From assembly GCA_018105865.1 (NCBI GenBank), contig CM030868.1:3286113-3350112 (forward strand): DNA of 64,000 nt. The letters run 5' to 3'. Of this stretch, positions 1 through 13,500 are shown piece after piece (the first letter of the stretch is position 1; every line of letters begins with the position of its first letter). Source of the stretch: Metaphire vulgaris (taxonomy: Eukaryota > Annelida > Clitellata > Crassiclitellata > Megascolecidae). Both the position numbers and the translations under genes were made by a program. The notes below the pieces were generated by a model. The model was not told the origin of the DNA and searched no databases. It worked only from the letters and a program-made list of their open reading frames with translations.

Positions 1-1
1 T

Positions 2-316
2 TCTCCTGCGAAGGCTTTTGCCGACGGAGCGCCGTCAAAGTTCGGACCGGGTGCCCTGAGCACGCCCGAGTCAAAAGACTCGGAGGTCGTGTTGTCTAGA
101 ACTGTGTTCGACGCTTCGTCAGCATCGCCTGGGACAGGCGTCGGCTTTGGCGCGTCGTCCGGAATTCAGACGGCGCGAACGTACGCGGCGGAGAGCGTCA
201 GAAAACCGCCGCGACCCGCCCCAACGAAGGCCCCACCAGAACTGGATTTCCGGGGCGGTTTATCCATGAACGGGTGCGGCACAATTGTATCGGACGGCAC
301 CTCGAAATCGGCAGAG
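2..316 (+). CDS. Probable N-terminal exon of the septin gene (partial, open at window edge)
   Basis: An open frame runs from base 2 to 316 with no stop. It is much more GC-rich than the flanking DNA and encodes about 105 residues rich in Ser, Gly, Ala and Pro, including a stretch KPPRPAPTKAPPELDF. It ends at a plausible splice donor (GAG^GTTGGT) in phase 0, the phase needed to join the next septin exon at 6712. Septins of the SEPT2 group begin with a short variable segment before the 'GFANLPxQVHRK' motif, so a low-complexity extension here is plausible. No start codon can be assigned because the exon may continue left of the window. Joining it to the septin is an inference from strand, phase and position. 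It could instead be the last exon of another gene. Confidence 0.45.
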
Positions 317-1059
317 GTTGGTCCAAAATTTTAATGATTATTTATCGAATTTAAATTATTTCAATCACTTTCTGTTTTACAATACACTGTATATAGGTTT
401 CATTAAGTTGTTTGCTCAGTTGACCAGCATGGGATACAGGTCCTGGGCCGGTGAAATACTGGTTGAGAACAACTCCCGTATGTTCTTGTACTAAGGAACT
501 GGTATTTACTTAAACTTAGGCTGAAGTGCATTTGCAAACAAGCATAAATTGTGCTGAAACTATCATGTCTAACAGAGCTTTAGTGCCCTGAACCACCATT
601 TTCTGTGTTGTTTGAAATTCGTGAATTTAGTAACAAACTGACAAAATCTACGGCGCTATAGAAGTCGTCAAGAAGATAAAGATAAACTGGTTTCATTACT
701 TGAATATCCATGTTCAAATGAGTTGAGACAATGTCAGAAATGTGTATTTCAACACATGGATAACCACTTGTGCAATATAAACTCACTGTTATATGCACAG
801 ATGTATCTCAGAGCATCTGGTGTGGGTTGGAGAGAGAATGGGATCACAAAATTTAAAAATGTAGACATTTTTTGATCACCCAGAGACTTAACCATCCCCA
901 TTTTTACATGGGGAGATATGGAGCTCACATTGCCTTTGTTAATGGACAACATATATAATGAAAAAGTAAAATTATGAAAAAAGCCTTATTGAGTTGAGTG
1001 ACGTTTCCAATGTTTGGGATACATCTGTTGAACTTCTGTGCCAATGTCTTTGGTGCCTG

Positions 1060-1147
1060 TTAACCCTTATACAATGTCAGAACTGAGTATGCTCAGTCAA
1101 ATTGCATATACAGCTACTTACAAAGTATTAGGTAGTTTAAGGGTTAA
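1060..1147. mobile_element. TTAA-flanked palindromic MITE, divergent variant
   Basis: Begins TTAACCCTTA and ends TAAGGGTTAA, so it has inverted ends and TTAA flanks, but its middle differs from the core family described at 9889-9968. Confidence 0.5.
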
Positions 1148-1174
1148 GCACTGTTTTCTAAGCAGTGTGTGTGA

Positions 1175-1253
1175 GTTAACCCTTTTGCGTCGTATGGATG
1201 ATATTTCTGTTTCACAAGCTATTGGTTATACAGATATATGAATTCAAAGGGTT
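1175..1253. mobile_element. TTAA-flanked palindromic MITE, divergent variant
   Basis: Starts TTAACCCTTTTG and ends CAAAGGGTTAG. The last flank base has mutated. It lies 27 bp after the preceding variant. The same internal sequence type recurs in opposite orientation at 53150-53230. Confidence 0.45.
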
Positions 1254-1988
1254 AGCCATTGCTGTGTTGTGTTATTTTTTTGTCATGAGACCATTTTTTA
1301 AAAAGCGGTTCGCCTGCTTGTCTTCATCCTTTTCTTTTACTGACTCGTTCAATTATTTTCTCATTGAGATCAAGTCTTGGTCTGCTGGTGTTTTAAAGTT
1401 TCCCTTAAATCGACCCGTGAAAATCGAGAACAGTTTTGCTTGGGGCAAAATCTGCCTTCTACATTATTTTTACATCAAGGAAACTGCATCGATGACGTCA
1501 CAGTCCTGTGCCTTTTGGTGGAGCGGGGGGGGGCACTTGTTTGCGTGGGTTTGTCTTAATCAAGCTGTTTTCGTTTTTATCTGACGTATAGAATTCGACT
1601 TCATTCTAGGACTTTGTTTTACAAGTCATGGCTACGCACCATCTGGTGTCAGGCAGCGAAAGTGTTTTGGGAAATTGTCCAATCACCCAGTCAAATATCA
1701 GCCCAATATAAATAAATATTAGCTCATTTCAGATTTCTGACTGCAGAAGGGACATGGCTGTGATTTATTACCACGAATTCTGGGCTGTAATAACGTCTGC
1801 TGGGGTGAAATATAATTGGCAGTAGTAGGTGGTGGGTAGCGGGGACTGTAGATATGTAACTGAGATTTTTCCATTTGAGCTTTATTATTCAGCTGACAGC
1901 TTTATTAGTGTGTAAACTAGGGTCTGCCTTATATGAATCGATTGCAAGATTTATACATACTCTGAGGATCCTTATGTACCAGGAACTT

Positions 1989-2509
<521 letters not shown>

Positions 2510-3410
2510 GTTTTTTTATTTATGTGCCATTTGTTGCAGTGAATTGCAGTACAACTTTAAAGCATGGAGCACATGGCCTCATATTATTATTTTGATTGGT
2601 TTTTTCCTAATCAAGTTAGATTTTTAGGCAATTCATTGAATCATTGCCAAAGACTGCTCTTGTGCCTGTCTGTCAAAAGCTGCATTAAAGTACAGAATTT
2701 TGTTGATTAAATGTTGAATTGGGCCCTTTTGTTATATACAGTGTTATACACTTGACACAAATGTATCTTCTTTATTGCTGATATTAAGTGAATTAATCCA
2801 TTCAGTTGTTTCAAGCTGCAGTTGTAGCAGTAATTTGATTTCTTAGTGATTAAATTTCTTAGAACCTGGTAGAAAGTGATCCTTTTCCATACTCAATGAA
2901 TCAGATCCTATACAACACTGTAATATGCACGGACACTGGTTGTACAAATGGTGTTTTTTGGTCAGGCTATGACTAATAAGTGGGGTTCTTAGAACTACTA
3001 GTAAACTCCTTATGTTACATTTACCCCTATTTTATGGGTCTATAGCCAGACTGATGTTGTGAAAATTGCTGCATTTGGAGTGAAATCCAAGCAGCCACAT
3101 GTTGTAGCCAGTATCATTTTCAGGACCCACAGCTAATAATTAAGCTTTGTTGGCAGTGAATAATGTTTTGTACTTATGCTGAATATAATAGTGGATGAGC
3201 TATTATGCTGTCTGATATTACTGGATTAGTCAGGTCTATGTCTATGGCAATGGTTGTTCACATTTTAAATGTGTGATTGGGTTTCTCATTACTTTTAGCA
3301 GACAAAGAAATTGCACATCTGTGTGATCATAATATTATCTAATATCTAATAATGTATATGTTATATAATACAGTACCAGTAGCTGTAGTTGGGAAAGACA
3401 TGCATTCCAA

Positions 3411-3433
3411 ATTATTATTATTATTATTATTAT

Positions 3434-3477
<44 letters not shown>

Positions 3478-3532
3478 TAATAATAATAATAATAATAATA
3501 CTAACTACTAATACTACTACTAATACTACTGC

Positions 3533-3563
<31 letters not shown>

Positions 3564-3600
3564 ACTGCTCATTAGTACAGCTGCTATGTTATTATTATTA

Positions 3601-3643
<43 letters not shown>

Positions 3644-3694
3644 TGTTGTTATTATTATTACTACTACCACTTGTTATTACTACTACTATTATTA
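3411..3694. repeat. Compound triplet microsatellite (ATT/CTA/AAT)n
   Basis: Runs of ATT, CTA, TAA and ATT again. It contains the same core segment seen near 2326, followed in both arrays by ATT repeats and then a CTACTACCACT motif. The two arrays therefore look like duplicates about 1.2 kb apart. Confidence 0.9.
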
Positions 3695-5103
3695 GGCATA
3701 AGATTTTTTTTTTTAAATGCAATAGTTGTTACTTCTTATGCAGATTTGAGGATCAAATTTTGAGATCAAATATTGGGATCAAATTCATCCAGAATGGTAC
3801 ATTTGCTAACTTACATCCATGGCCAATTGTACAAAAAAAGTCCGTGGGAAGGACTGCACCCACAAATAAATTTTCTACCTACAGTAGGGGTCAAACTGCT
3901 AAGAGCCACAATTTCAATCAATGAGAACTTTGCCCTGAACCTCCTTAAAAGATCAAGCCATGTTTACTGATAGGTGATTTGTTCCTGCCTTAGTTCTCCA
4001 TAAGGACAATGATTGTTGTTCCCTAGTTCCAGTGTAAATGTAACTGAATGCCACAGAAGTCACTGTACTAGAGAAAATCGCATAGACTATGATTTATGAT
4101 CAACAATAAGTGGTGAAAGAAGAGGCCCCAAGCTATCTTCTTCCCACCACATCTTCATGCTCTCCACCTGAAATTCCTGTGCATAGTAGACCCTTAAGGG
4201 TCATGAAACATTGTACATATTCTTGCCAGAAATAAGCCTCAGCCTATCACATGTACTGGTTAGTCTGTATTACCTGCAGTCTGAGTGGCTAATATGATGT
4301 TTGTGGTCCTGTCTTGGCACATTATTCACATTTTCTGGCCGCTTGTTTGGTATCACATGCTAGAGTTGGATATGTTTTCTTGAGGCTTCCAGAGTGTGAG
4401 TTGGAAGTTGGATCAGGTTTTAACTAGTGATTTTTGATGGCTAAGTAGAGACATTGAAGAAGATGTATTTCTGTTAGATACAAGGGATAAACTTTTTTGA
4501 GATGTTTTTGTTATTCAATAAGTTGTTATGATTCTAAGAAAGGCCATGTCAGACAGTGTAGCATTAGAATGTTTAAAGTATGCTGCTCACTTATGTGCAT
4601 GATCATTGATCATGATCGTGTCAAGACACTGGACCTTTGAAACTGTTTCTCTCAAGTCAGTGCAGACAATTGGTGCTTGAGAGACCTTATGAATGAAAAC
4701 TTACGATACTGTCAATGAAGTGAGAATTCAAGTTGAAATATGAAAGTAGACAAGACTTCAAGGTGGATTATACGGTCGGATTTCAGCCTATCAGAAGGGA
4801 CGTGTGCGATTTTCCTTTCGATCACATGATTTTGTATAATTTGCAAATAGCTTTGGCCGGTTGAGATCATGAAAGGAGTTAGACCGAATCTGACCAGTTC
4901 TAAAAGTGTGCACAATGTTAGTAGTTCATCAGTTGAATTTTCTGGTTCAAGTTTTTTGGGTTTTGGGCTCAAGGCTCGACAGAAATCGCTTGCTTCACTG
5001 GTAGGAGAATTTCTATTTTTAAACTCTTCTTGTCATTAATTGATTTGTGTCTCATGACTGATTATTTCAAATAGATTTTTTTGTATATAGTATGTTCAAT
5101 TCA

Positions 5104-5124
5104 GTGTGTGTATGTATATATATG

Positions 5125-5175
<51 letters not shown>
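5104..5175. repeat. TG/TA dinucleotide microsatellite
   Basis: Mixed TATA and TATG units followed by a pure TG run of about 36 bp. Confidence 0.9.
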
Positions 5176-5178
<3 letters not shown>

Positions 5179-5810
5179 CAAGACAAATTGTTTGATCTTA
5201 ATTTTTGGAAATACCTGCTTAATTAGTGAAATCAGTGAATTTGCAGATGCCCCATAACTGTTAATGTGCATATCTTGTTGATATGAAAGCCTTGGAATTT
5301 TGCCAATAGGATATAGGGCAGGTGTGCCAAACTCATTTCATATGGTGGGTCACATAAAAGTCTTTGTTGTTACAAAGTCACAGGCCTGTTTTGTACATAA
5401 CATTAGCAGAACTACAGTAGACCTATTACACAAAACAGTATATGAAAAATGAAGTCTGTTGGACACCCCTGTCTTAGTCATTAGCCATGAAATCAATAGT
5501 TCAGTAAGTAAGCAGAAGACTAAAGGCATGTTCAACAATTATTGTTTCAGAAATATTTATTTCATTTCTGCCATATGTAAAAAATGAGTTTCACATATGT
5601 ACCGGGTAATTTCTGATTTTCATATATGTACTGTTTGAAAACACCTTAAATAAAGTAACTTTAAAACTTAAATATAAAGTTTTTTCTTGTATTCAGCCAC
5701 ATAGACACAGACCGGATGAAAAGCTTTAGCGGGCCTTATCTGGCCTGTGGGCCTTATGTTTTACACCCCTGATCAGAGCGTAAAATTGCTGGACCAATTA
5801 AAAAGCTATT

Positions 5811-5926
5811 TACAGCTTAGCTAAAAGATGGCTGGATGTTTGAAAACTCTGAGGCTGGGATAAAAACTTGTGATTGATGATAATTTTACGGCTTTAATTT
5901 TTCTGAATATTTCTGAATTTATCCAA
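5811..5926 (-). mobile_element. MITE-like copy, inverted relative to 6374-6496
   Basis: This segment is the reverse complement of 6378-6493 with about three mismatches over 115 bp. It starts TACAGCTTAGC. Its far end loses similarity before the second TACAG terminus, so this copy looks truncated or degraded at that end. Confidence 0.6.
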
Positions 5927-6322
5927 AAATTCCTGACAATCAGTTTTCAGAAAGAAGTGCATTTCTTAGTGAAAATATTGGGTCAGTTGACCTGTTTGAT
6001 CCCTTATCAGTGGCCACTGAACTGATGTTTAAACTGTTTTGGGGGCTATAATACGTGGATGATTTTTAAATTTTAAGTTTTGGAATTGTTCACCATGTAC
6101 AATTTTGTACATGCATCAATAATGATGATGTCTTTAACTGAACAGTGATTTGAAATTTCTTTGTAGGGAAAGGGTAATGTTTTAAGAGAGACAGAGATCA
6201 ATAGAGACAGGCAGACAGAATAAGAGAGACAGACAGACGGACAGAAAGAGAGGAGAGAGAGAGAAAGAAAGGGACAGAGACAAAGAGGGGAGAGGGAGAG
6301 AGAGACTTTTGGTCTTACAGAA

Positions 6323-6637
6323 TACAGTGGATCCCACTTAATCACATACTGCTTAATTGCATAACCCGCATAATACAGTGGAATAAATTCAGAAATATTC
6401 AGAAAAATGAAAGCCGTAAAAGTATCATCAATCACAAGTTTTTATCCCAGCCTCAGAGTTTTCAAATATCCAGCCATCTTTTAGCTAAGCTGTAATAATC
6501 GCATAACAACATGAAAACCCAAACCAGTGTTTTGTGCGTACAATTAATTATCAGACGTCCCGGCTATTCGCATAGCCCAGTTAATCGCATAAGCAAGGCT
6601 CGCACGGCACCTATGCAATTAAGCGGGTTTCACTGTA
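6323..6637 (+). mobile_element. TA-flanked MITE (CAGTGGATCCCACTTAA family) carrying a nested insertion
   Basis: Begins TACAGTGGATCCCACTTAA and ends GCGGGTTTCACTGTA. The whole element matches 57268-57456 in opposite orientation. Relative to that copy, this one carries an extra segment of about 120 bp at roughly 6374-6496. The extra segment has TACAG/CTGTA ends and TA/TAA flanks, so it looks like a second MITE inserted into the first. Confidence 0.65.
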
Positions 6638-6711
6638 TTTTGAGTTATTTTTCTAGAGGATATTTTTCCAGTCTCTTGGCATTGAAGCAATGTGTATTTC
6701 TGGTTTCACAG

Positions 6712-7480
6712 AATGAGGAAGATTGCATTGGATTTGCTAACCTTCCAGAGCAAGTTCACCGAAAGGCGGTCAAGCGAGGATTCGATTTCACGCTCATGGT
6801 GGTCGGTAGGTCGCCTCGCTTATAAGTGACCTTGAACCCTATCTGGTGAAGGTGAAAGTTCGAGTCAAAGTAACGCTTTATGGATTGCTGATGTTTCAAT
6901 GTTAAAAATTCTTTCTCCTAACAGGGTACAGTAGAACATAATTTTAATTTGCTTAGTGGGTCTGTAAAATTCAGTACGTTATATCCAAGGTATGCTATAT
7001 ATCCAATGCCATCCAATATGGTAGTGCATCACACGATACTGTACATTGCACTACGTTATAACCGAGTATACGCTACGACGGAGATCTACTGTACTGTATG
7101 TCACTTTCAAAGTCTTTTAGGTGTGGGGGGAAATGTGGGAAAGCTGAAAGGGGTTAATCTTAATTACTAATCTTTAAAAGTGGATTCAGTACATTCCTAA
7201 TTTGTAGTTTTCTCTAGAGCCTGCAGTGAAGCTTAACCTTTTGCCCGCCCGCCCATCTGTATAGCTAATGGGTTCTGAAGCCAAAATATGGGCATCGGTG
7301 GCAAAAGGGTTAACTGTTTCTTGCCATTGTCATTTTGTGTTTTAGGAGAGTCTGGTCTTGGAAAGTCAACTCTTATCAGCAGCATGTTTTTCAACAATGA
7401 TCTTTACAAGGACAGAGCTGTACCAGGAGCTGTGGGTAGGTGCAGATGGGCCTAGACCTACAGACAGGCGCAGCCACACA

Positions 7481-7568
<88 letters not shown>

Positions 7569-10500
7569 CAGGCAGACAGACCCAAGTAAAGCAAATAGAT
7601 GTAGCAGAAAGTTACTGGTAGAGTCTTTGTAACTACCGAAGATTTTATAAAGAGGACTTTTGTATGCATTTCACAATCTGACCCTTGCAAAATGTCAGCA
7701 GAAGAAATGTAATCAAAAGCAAAATTGATAGAACTACTTACTTACTTACTTAGTCTATGTATCTTTCGTTGTAATTTCATGGTTTCCGTTGACAAGAATA
7801 ATTTTCCTAGTTGGGGTCTGTAGATGGTGGTTTTAGAATGGCAATAAATATTATTTATTGAAATTTTGAGCATAGTATTTAAATGCTGAATGAACATATG
7901 CCTTTCATATATGTTATTATATTTACAGGGTGGCGCAAAAAAAACGGACTATATTAAAATGCAAACCGAAATGTGACTACCTAGTCCGGTTTTTTGCGCC
8001 ACCCTGTATTTATTTGTTGTATTGAAATGATTTGCGGCTAGCCTTTGCTTTTCTTATCTGGTTTATCTCTTTTTCCAACAAATGGCCGATCAGATAGCTG
8101 TCAAATTGCTCTTGAGTTGCTGTGCTAAGTTGTGAGTAAGTATGTAAGTTATTACTGGAAAATTAGCTCTGGGATAGTTACGATACGACGACGTGTGACT
8201 TTTTGCTATCGAAGAGCGTCTTGAAAAAACCGTGGAACTGGAGAAGCGTTATCTGGAAATCGAAGAACGTGGAGTGAAGCTGAGGTTGACGGTTGTCGAC
8301 ACGCCGGGCTTCAATGATTCGCTGGATTCGAGTCAGTGGTTAGTGCGAACCTGGTTGGAGTGATGTTCAATGTACAGTTCTGTTCAATCTCTCTTCACCA
8401 GTTTTGCATTGACATTTGTTAAACCTAACCCCGATCCTTTTGGCTACATGGCTATTTCAGATTTTACTTACTTACTTGCTTGCTTGCTTGCTTACTTACT
8501 TAGTCCCAATATCTTTAGTTGTAATGTCGTGGTTTAATAAAGTGATAACTAAATTTACATTGCGACTGAGCATCATATTGATTCTTGTATTGTGTTAGGC
8601 AACTGTTTATCTGCTTGTGCAGGAACTGTGATGGCTTAGATGGGTGTGACTTTCAGACTGCTTATTAAATTAAGAATATACTGTCCCTTTTGCTTTACCT
8701 TGTGTTTATGGAGATTGGAATCAGATGTGAACTGAAGTCGCTTCAATTAACACAAACATTTACTGTTTATCTAAATTCAATCTTATTATTACCAGTAAAT
8801 AGCAGATGGGAGGGCAGATGGAATTGGGGGTGATTTGGGTGAAACTGTGGATAGATTGGTTAGTATGAAATGGTTTACGTTAAATGAGCTGAAGGTGAAA
8901 ACATGTCCCTGGCTGAGAAATATTATAATGCATTAAAACCTTAGCAGGTCAAACATAAGACTTACATAAGCGGCCGAATATGTTTCCAGAGTTGCCACCA
9001 GGCAAATAAAAGTTATAAACTATAGTGAAACTCGAATTTCCAACAATAAAGAATGCCTGTGCGAATCGTATGCACTACAGTACTATGAGGTTCACAAAGA
9101 TGTGAGGCTTCTTGCCAAGAGGACTTTAAAATCTGGTAGTTAGGCAAAGTAAGAATTTCCATTGACATGTCTGTTTTTGACGTTTGTGAGGCTAAATTTT
9201 GGACATTATGACCGAATGCTCAGGTTGCTTGGTTTCATTTCTGGTTGTCTTTGATCTGGTAGTGAGAACCTATACCGGTATATACATAGTCTGGGGTCAG
9301 GGGTTATAGGTCATTCTGTGACAGTCCATTTAAGTTTTCCTCTGTTATACTACTGCTGTGAGGCAAACCGTGACGTGCATTAATAGTGTTATATGACCAA
9401 CGGTTTCACTTTGCTGTTTGCCCTTTTGCAATAGAACTTTTTGTACATTTTTGCAGCAAAGTCTATGCATGTTTTGATTTTAGGCATTTTCTTACTTACA
9501 GCAGAACCAATCAAATCCACATCGTTCTTAAATATTAACAATGTAATTGTTAAATGGCTTATATGTTGTTAGTAAAGCAATGTTCGAAAGATTTTATATC
9601 ATCAGCATCATCATTATCGTTATCATCATCATCAGCAGCAGCAGCTGATGTCTCTGTCTTGAGACAGGTTCAGGGCTCCGTTGTTTCCATTCCTCACTGC
9701 GTCTTGCCTCTTCTTTGGTTTCTGGATAGGCTTTGTGAGGCTGTGCATCTGTTTTCATACCCAATAGCGTCCTCCTTGGTCTTCCATTTGTCTGTTTCCC
9801 TAATATACTTTCCTCCATTACTGTTCTAAGCAATGGTTCTCTTCCATTTACCAAAAGTGTAAAATGAATTCAAATCAAGAGCTAAATGTTAACCCCTTAA
9901 CCGTGTATTTAACTGTAACTCAATGTAAAATGGACGGATACATCTGGGATCCCCAGTTAAGGGGTTAATTAATATTGTTTGTTTTTTGTGAACCATTTCA
10001 CTAGCGTTGATGCATTTCTTTCATCTTACAAGATCTGTCTATACGCCTGTCGGTTATTTCATTTTTACAGCTGGAAGCTGATTGAAGAGTATATTTATCA
10101 ACAATTCGACCAGTACTTCAAAGATGAAAGTGGATTGAACAGACGAAACATCAAAGATAACAGAGTCCATTGTTGTCTGTATTTCATATCTCCATATGGC
10201 CGAGGGTAGGTGTATGTTGAAAGCACAGGAGACATTTGTTTTAGTTCCTTTGATTCACCGTTGTTTTGTCTTGCATATCATGTCAGAAGTTATGAGCTTT
10301 CTCTAAAGTAAATGAAACGATCTTATGTATGAATTTTCGCAGATTTGACTAACAGTTATTCTCTGAATTGCAATATCTATGACTCTGTGACCTGTGAGTG
10401 AACTTGTGATAGTATTGCATGCATTTGTGTCTTACGTAATGTAACAAGGCATTTATGCATTGTAATGTAACAAGGCATTTATATAGCACCTCCTTGGGAT

Positions 10501-13500
10501 GAGCTCTCAGAGGTACTCCCACTGCAGTTGTTACTTTGAAGTGGAAATAATCAGGTTTTCCCAGCATTTCAGGAAGTGTTATATAGCTTTTGGTTGCATT
10601 ATATTGCCACTATTGCACATTATAATATCTTTATCACTGTACCCCGTTGAACATATTCAATTACATGTAATATTAACGCTATGTGCTATGTTTTGCTGCT
10701 ACTCTTATCAGTAATATTATTTTCAGGTCCAATTTTTTTTATACTAATTGCAGGTTTGTTTTCTCATATTCGTATGCATGACATTCTTGCATTTTGGAAT
10801 AATTGTGGGAGGAAAAGTTTTTTGTTAATGCTGTTTGTTTGTGGATTTTATGACCGGGGATTTCTTTTATGTTCGTGGATTTGTTCTGAATTTTTTTCCA
10901 GTCTGCGTCCAATCGATGTCCAGTTTATGCTGAGACTTCACAACAAGGTTAACATTGTTCCGGTCGTGGCGAAAGCCGACACCTTAACACAGTTGGAACT
11001 GCAGAAGATTAAAACTAGGGTGGGCATTATTTTGTTTTTGCTGAGTTTAATGTGTGAATATTTCACTGCTTAACCCTTTACCCGTTCATTTATTTGCAAC
11101 TCAATGTAAAATGGACGAGTATTCTCAGGGCAGACGGTTAAAGGGTTAAATATATTTTTTACAAATTATTTTCATTTTGATATATGTGACAACTGGTCTA
11201 TTTATCTTTTCATGAGTGGTAGTTTATGATATTGGAACTTGGCAATTAGATTCCCCTTGCAGCCCTGTATCTAAGTGACAAACCTTGTTTCCAAGTCTGG
11301 TTTTAACCCTCAGATTGCACGGCTTAGAAACATTACAAAGTGTCATTGCATCTCCTCTGCTGTAACTTTAACCCTTTAAGCGTCTTTTAATGTGTTTGTC
11401 GTCCTGATAGTCATCAGGCTTGTACTTGGATGGGTGACCGCCAGTGGCCAACCAAGCCATTCATCACTTAGACGTCGATAAATTGATAGCAGCGTAGAGC
11501 TGCGAAGGTAAAACGCAGGTCTGGAGAAAGCAATGGCAAGTTAATATAGACTTATGGCAAAAGCCACCTGTGGCTCTGCTTGCCTAGTGACTGGAAATCA
11601 GCACCGGACCCTATGCTCATTTAAGTATTGGACTGCCTTACCTTTTTTACCATCTTGACATCAGGTTTTTGTTGTCTGTAGTGTGTGATATGCTTGATGT
11701 AATCGAGTACCAAATGTGTTTGTTCTATTTCCATTGCTACCAGGTCTCTTGAATTCGTTCGTGCATTGAGTTTAATTTGTAGATTATGGTTTTTTGTGAT
11801 TTTTTTCTTTTAAGAAATTTATTCTGAATTTTGAATTTCCTGCAATGTTTCTGTCAGATATTGGATGAAATCGAAAGATACAAAATTCGTATCTACGAAC
11901 TGCCACAGCTCGACAGCGATGAAGACGAAGACTATATTCGAAAGGATCAAGAACTTAAGGTTTTTCTTCTTTGTTCTTTGCTTAATATTGCTTAAGACTG
12001 TTCCTGTTCAGATTAAGAGCTCGTATCTACAGTGAATTCAATGTGATGTGTTATGGTGTAACTGTTGACATGGCACTGATAAGGACGTAAAATGCGTTGT
12101 CTGGGAAACGGAGATGCTGATCATGTGACCAATATCAACTAAGCTGCATTAAAACTGCAGTCAATGGTCTTGTCTTGTATCCTTTGAATGAAATTCCGTC
12201 TTTAACCCTTAAACCAACAGATACTTTGTAACTGTATTCAATGTAACTGATTGTACTTGGTTCCGGTGATTTAAGGGTTAACATTCGATGACATTGTGAT
12301 TTCAGAGTGCTGTCCCGTTTGCAGTCGTTGGCAGCAATGCCATAGTTGAGGTCAATGGAAAGAAGGTCAAAGGTCGCGTGTACCCTTGGGGTATTGTTGA
12401 GGGTAAGTTATTGTTATTATTGCCTGAAAGTAAAGATTTCTTGAGAAGGATTTTCGTTAATTAATTGGAATTAATGTTATTAATTGACATTAATGTTATT
12501 AATTGCCTGAACACTGCTGGTTGTAGAGTACTTCCTCAATCACACTTCTGTTACAGGCATTGTCAGTATCTGTGTCAATAACTCTATGGCTCGCTGGGCA
12601 AAGTTTTAATTCGCAAACTTAATATGGCAATCTGTTGTCGTTACATTGTTGCACAGGATGCATACTTATTTTCAAATCTATGGTTCTGACTTAGGGGTGT
12701 TCAATGCCATGATGAAGAAGCAATTGGCGTTTGCATATTTGAGAAAATGAATCCTTGAAAATATAATAAGAATTGGCAAGACTTACTAGTTCACTAGATC
12801 TCAGATTCTGACATGAGACCTTTATCTAATCTAATCTTAAACTTCTATAGCGCCACTTCATAATGCACAGGAGCATCAACCGATGGTACACCAAATCCAA
12901 ATAATTAAAGATCCAGTTTAAATTCATATTCCAATATTGTTGTTTTTTTAAATACTTTGGCTTCTTTATTTCTGGTGCCCGGGTTTTCTCATTAATTTAT
13001 TTAACATCTAATAAGTGCGATTGCTGCAGAATCAGTGAACAATTTTAATAACTTTGAGCTGCCAAGATGAAATAATTTTAGCTTTGTGATTTCGACAATG
13101 TCGAAACAGTTGTGGTTGTTGCACAATAAGAACAGTGCTACAATGAAATGCGTATTAGATGTGATGAGAATTTTGACAAATGTATCTTTTTCATTGCTGA
13201 CATCTCTAAACATCTTTTTTGCTTTCACTTAGTTTTGTTTGTGGATATCAAATTCTTAACCCACATTCTTAGTAATGTATTATTGTCTAAATTTTTAGTG
13301 AATACAGTAATATTCCATGGTTAGGATTTGAGTTTATGTATATTTATTTATTTATTTATTTCGTCTTTGTTGTACTGTTGTAGTTGAGAATCCCATTCAC
13401 TCTGATTTCACCAAATTGAGGCAATTCTTAGTCAGGTTTGTTGCCTTTTTGCTTGAATGGTGATACCATCTGTATTGTTTTTGCTTAGCATTCCAACCTT

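Noticed and set aside
11400..11450. A functional 5S rRNA gene
   Set aside because: Only the box C region matches. The rest of the roughly 120-base 5S sequence is not there.
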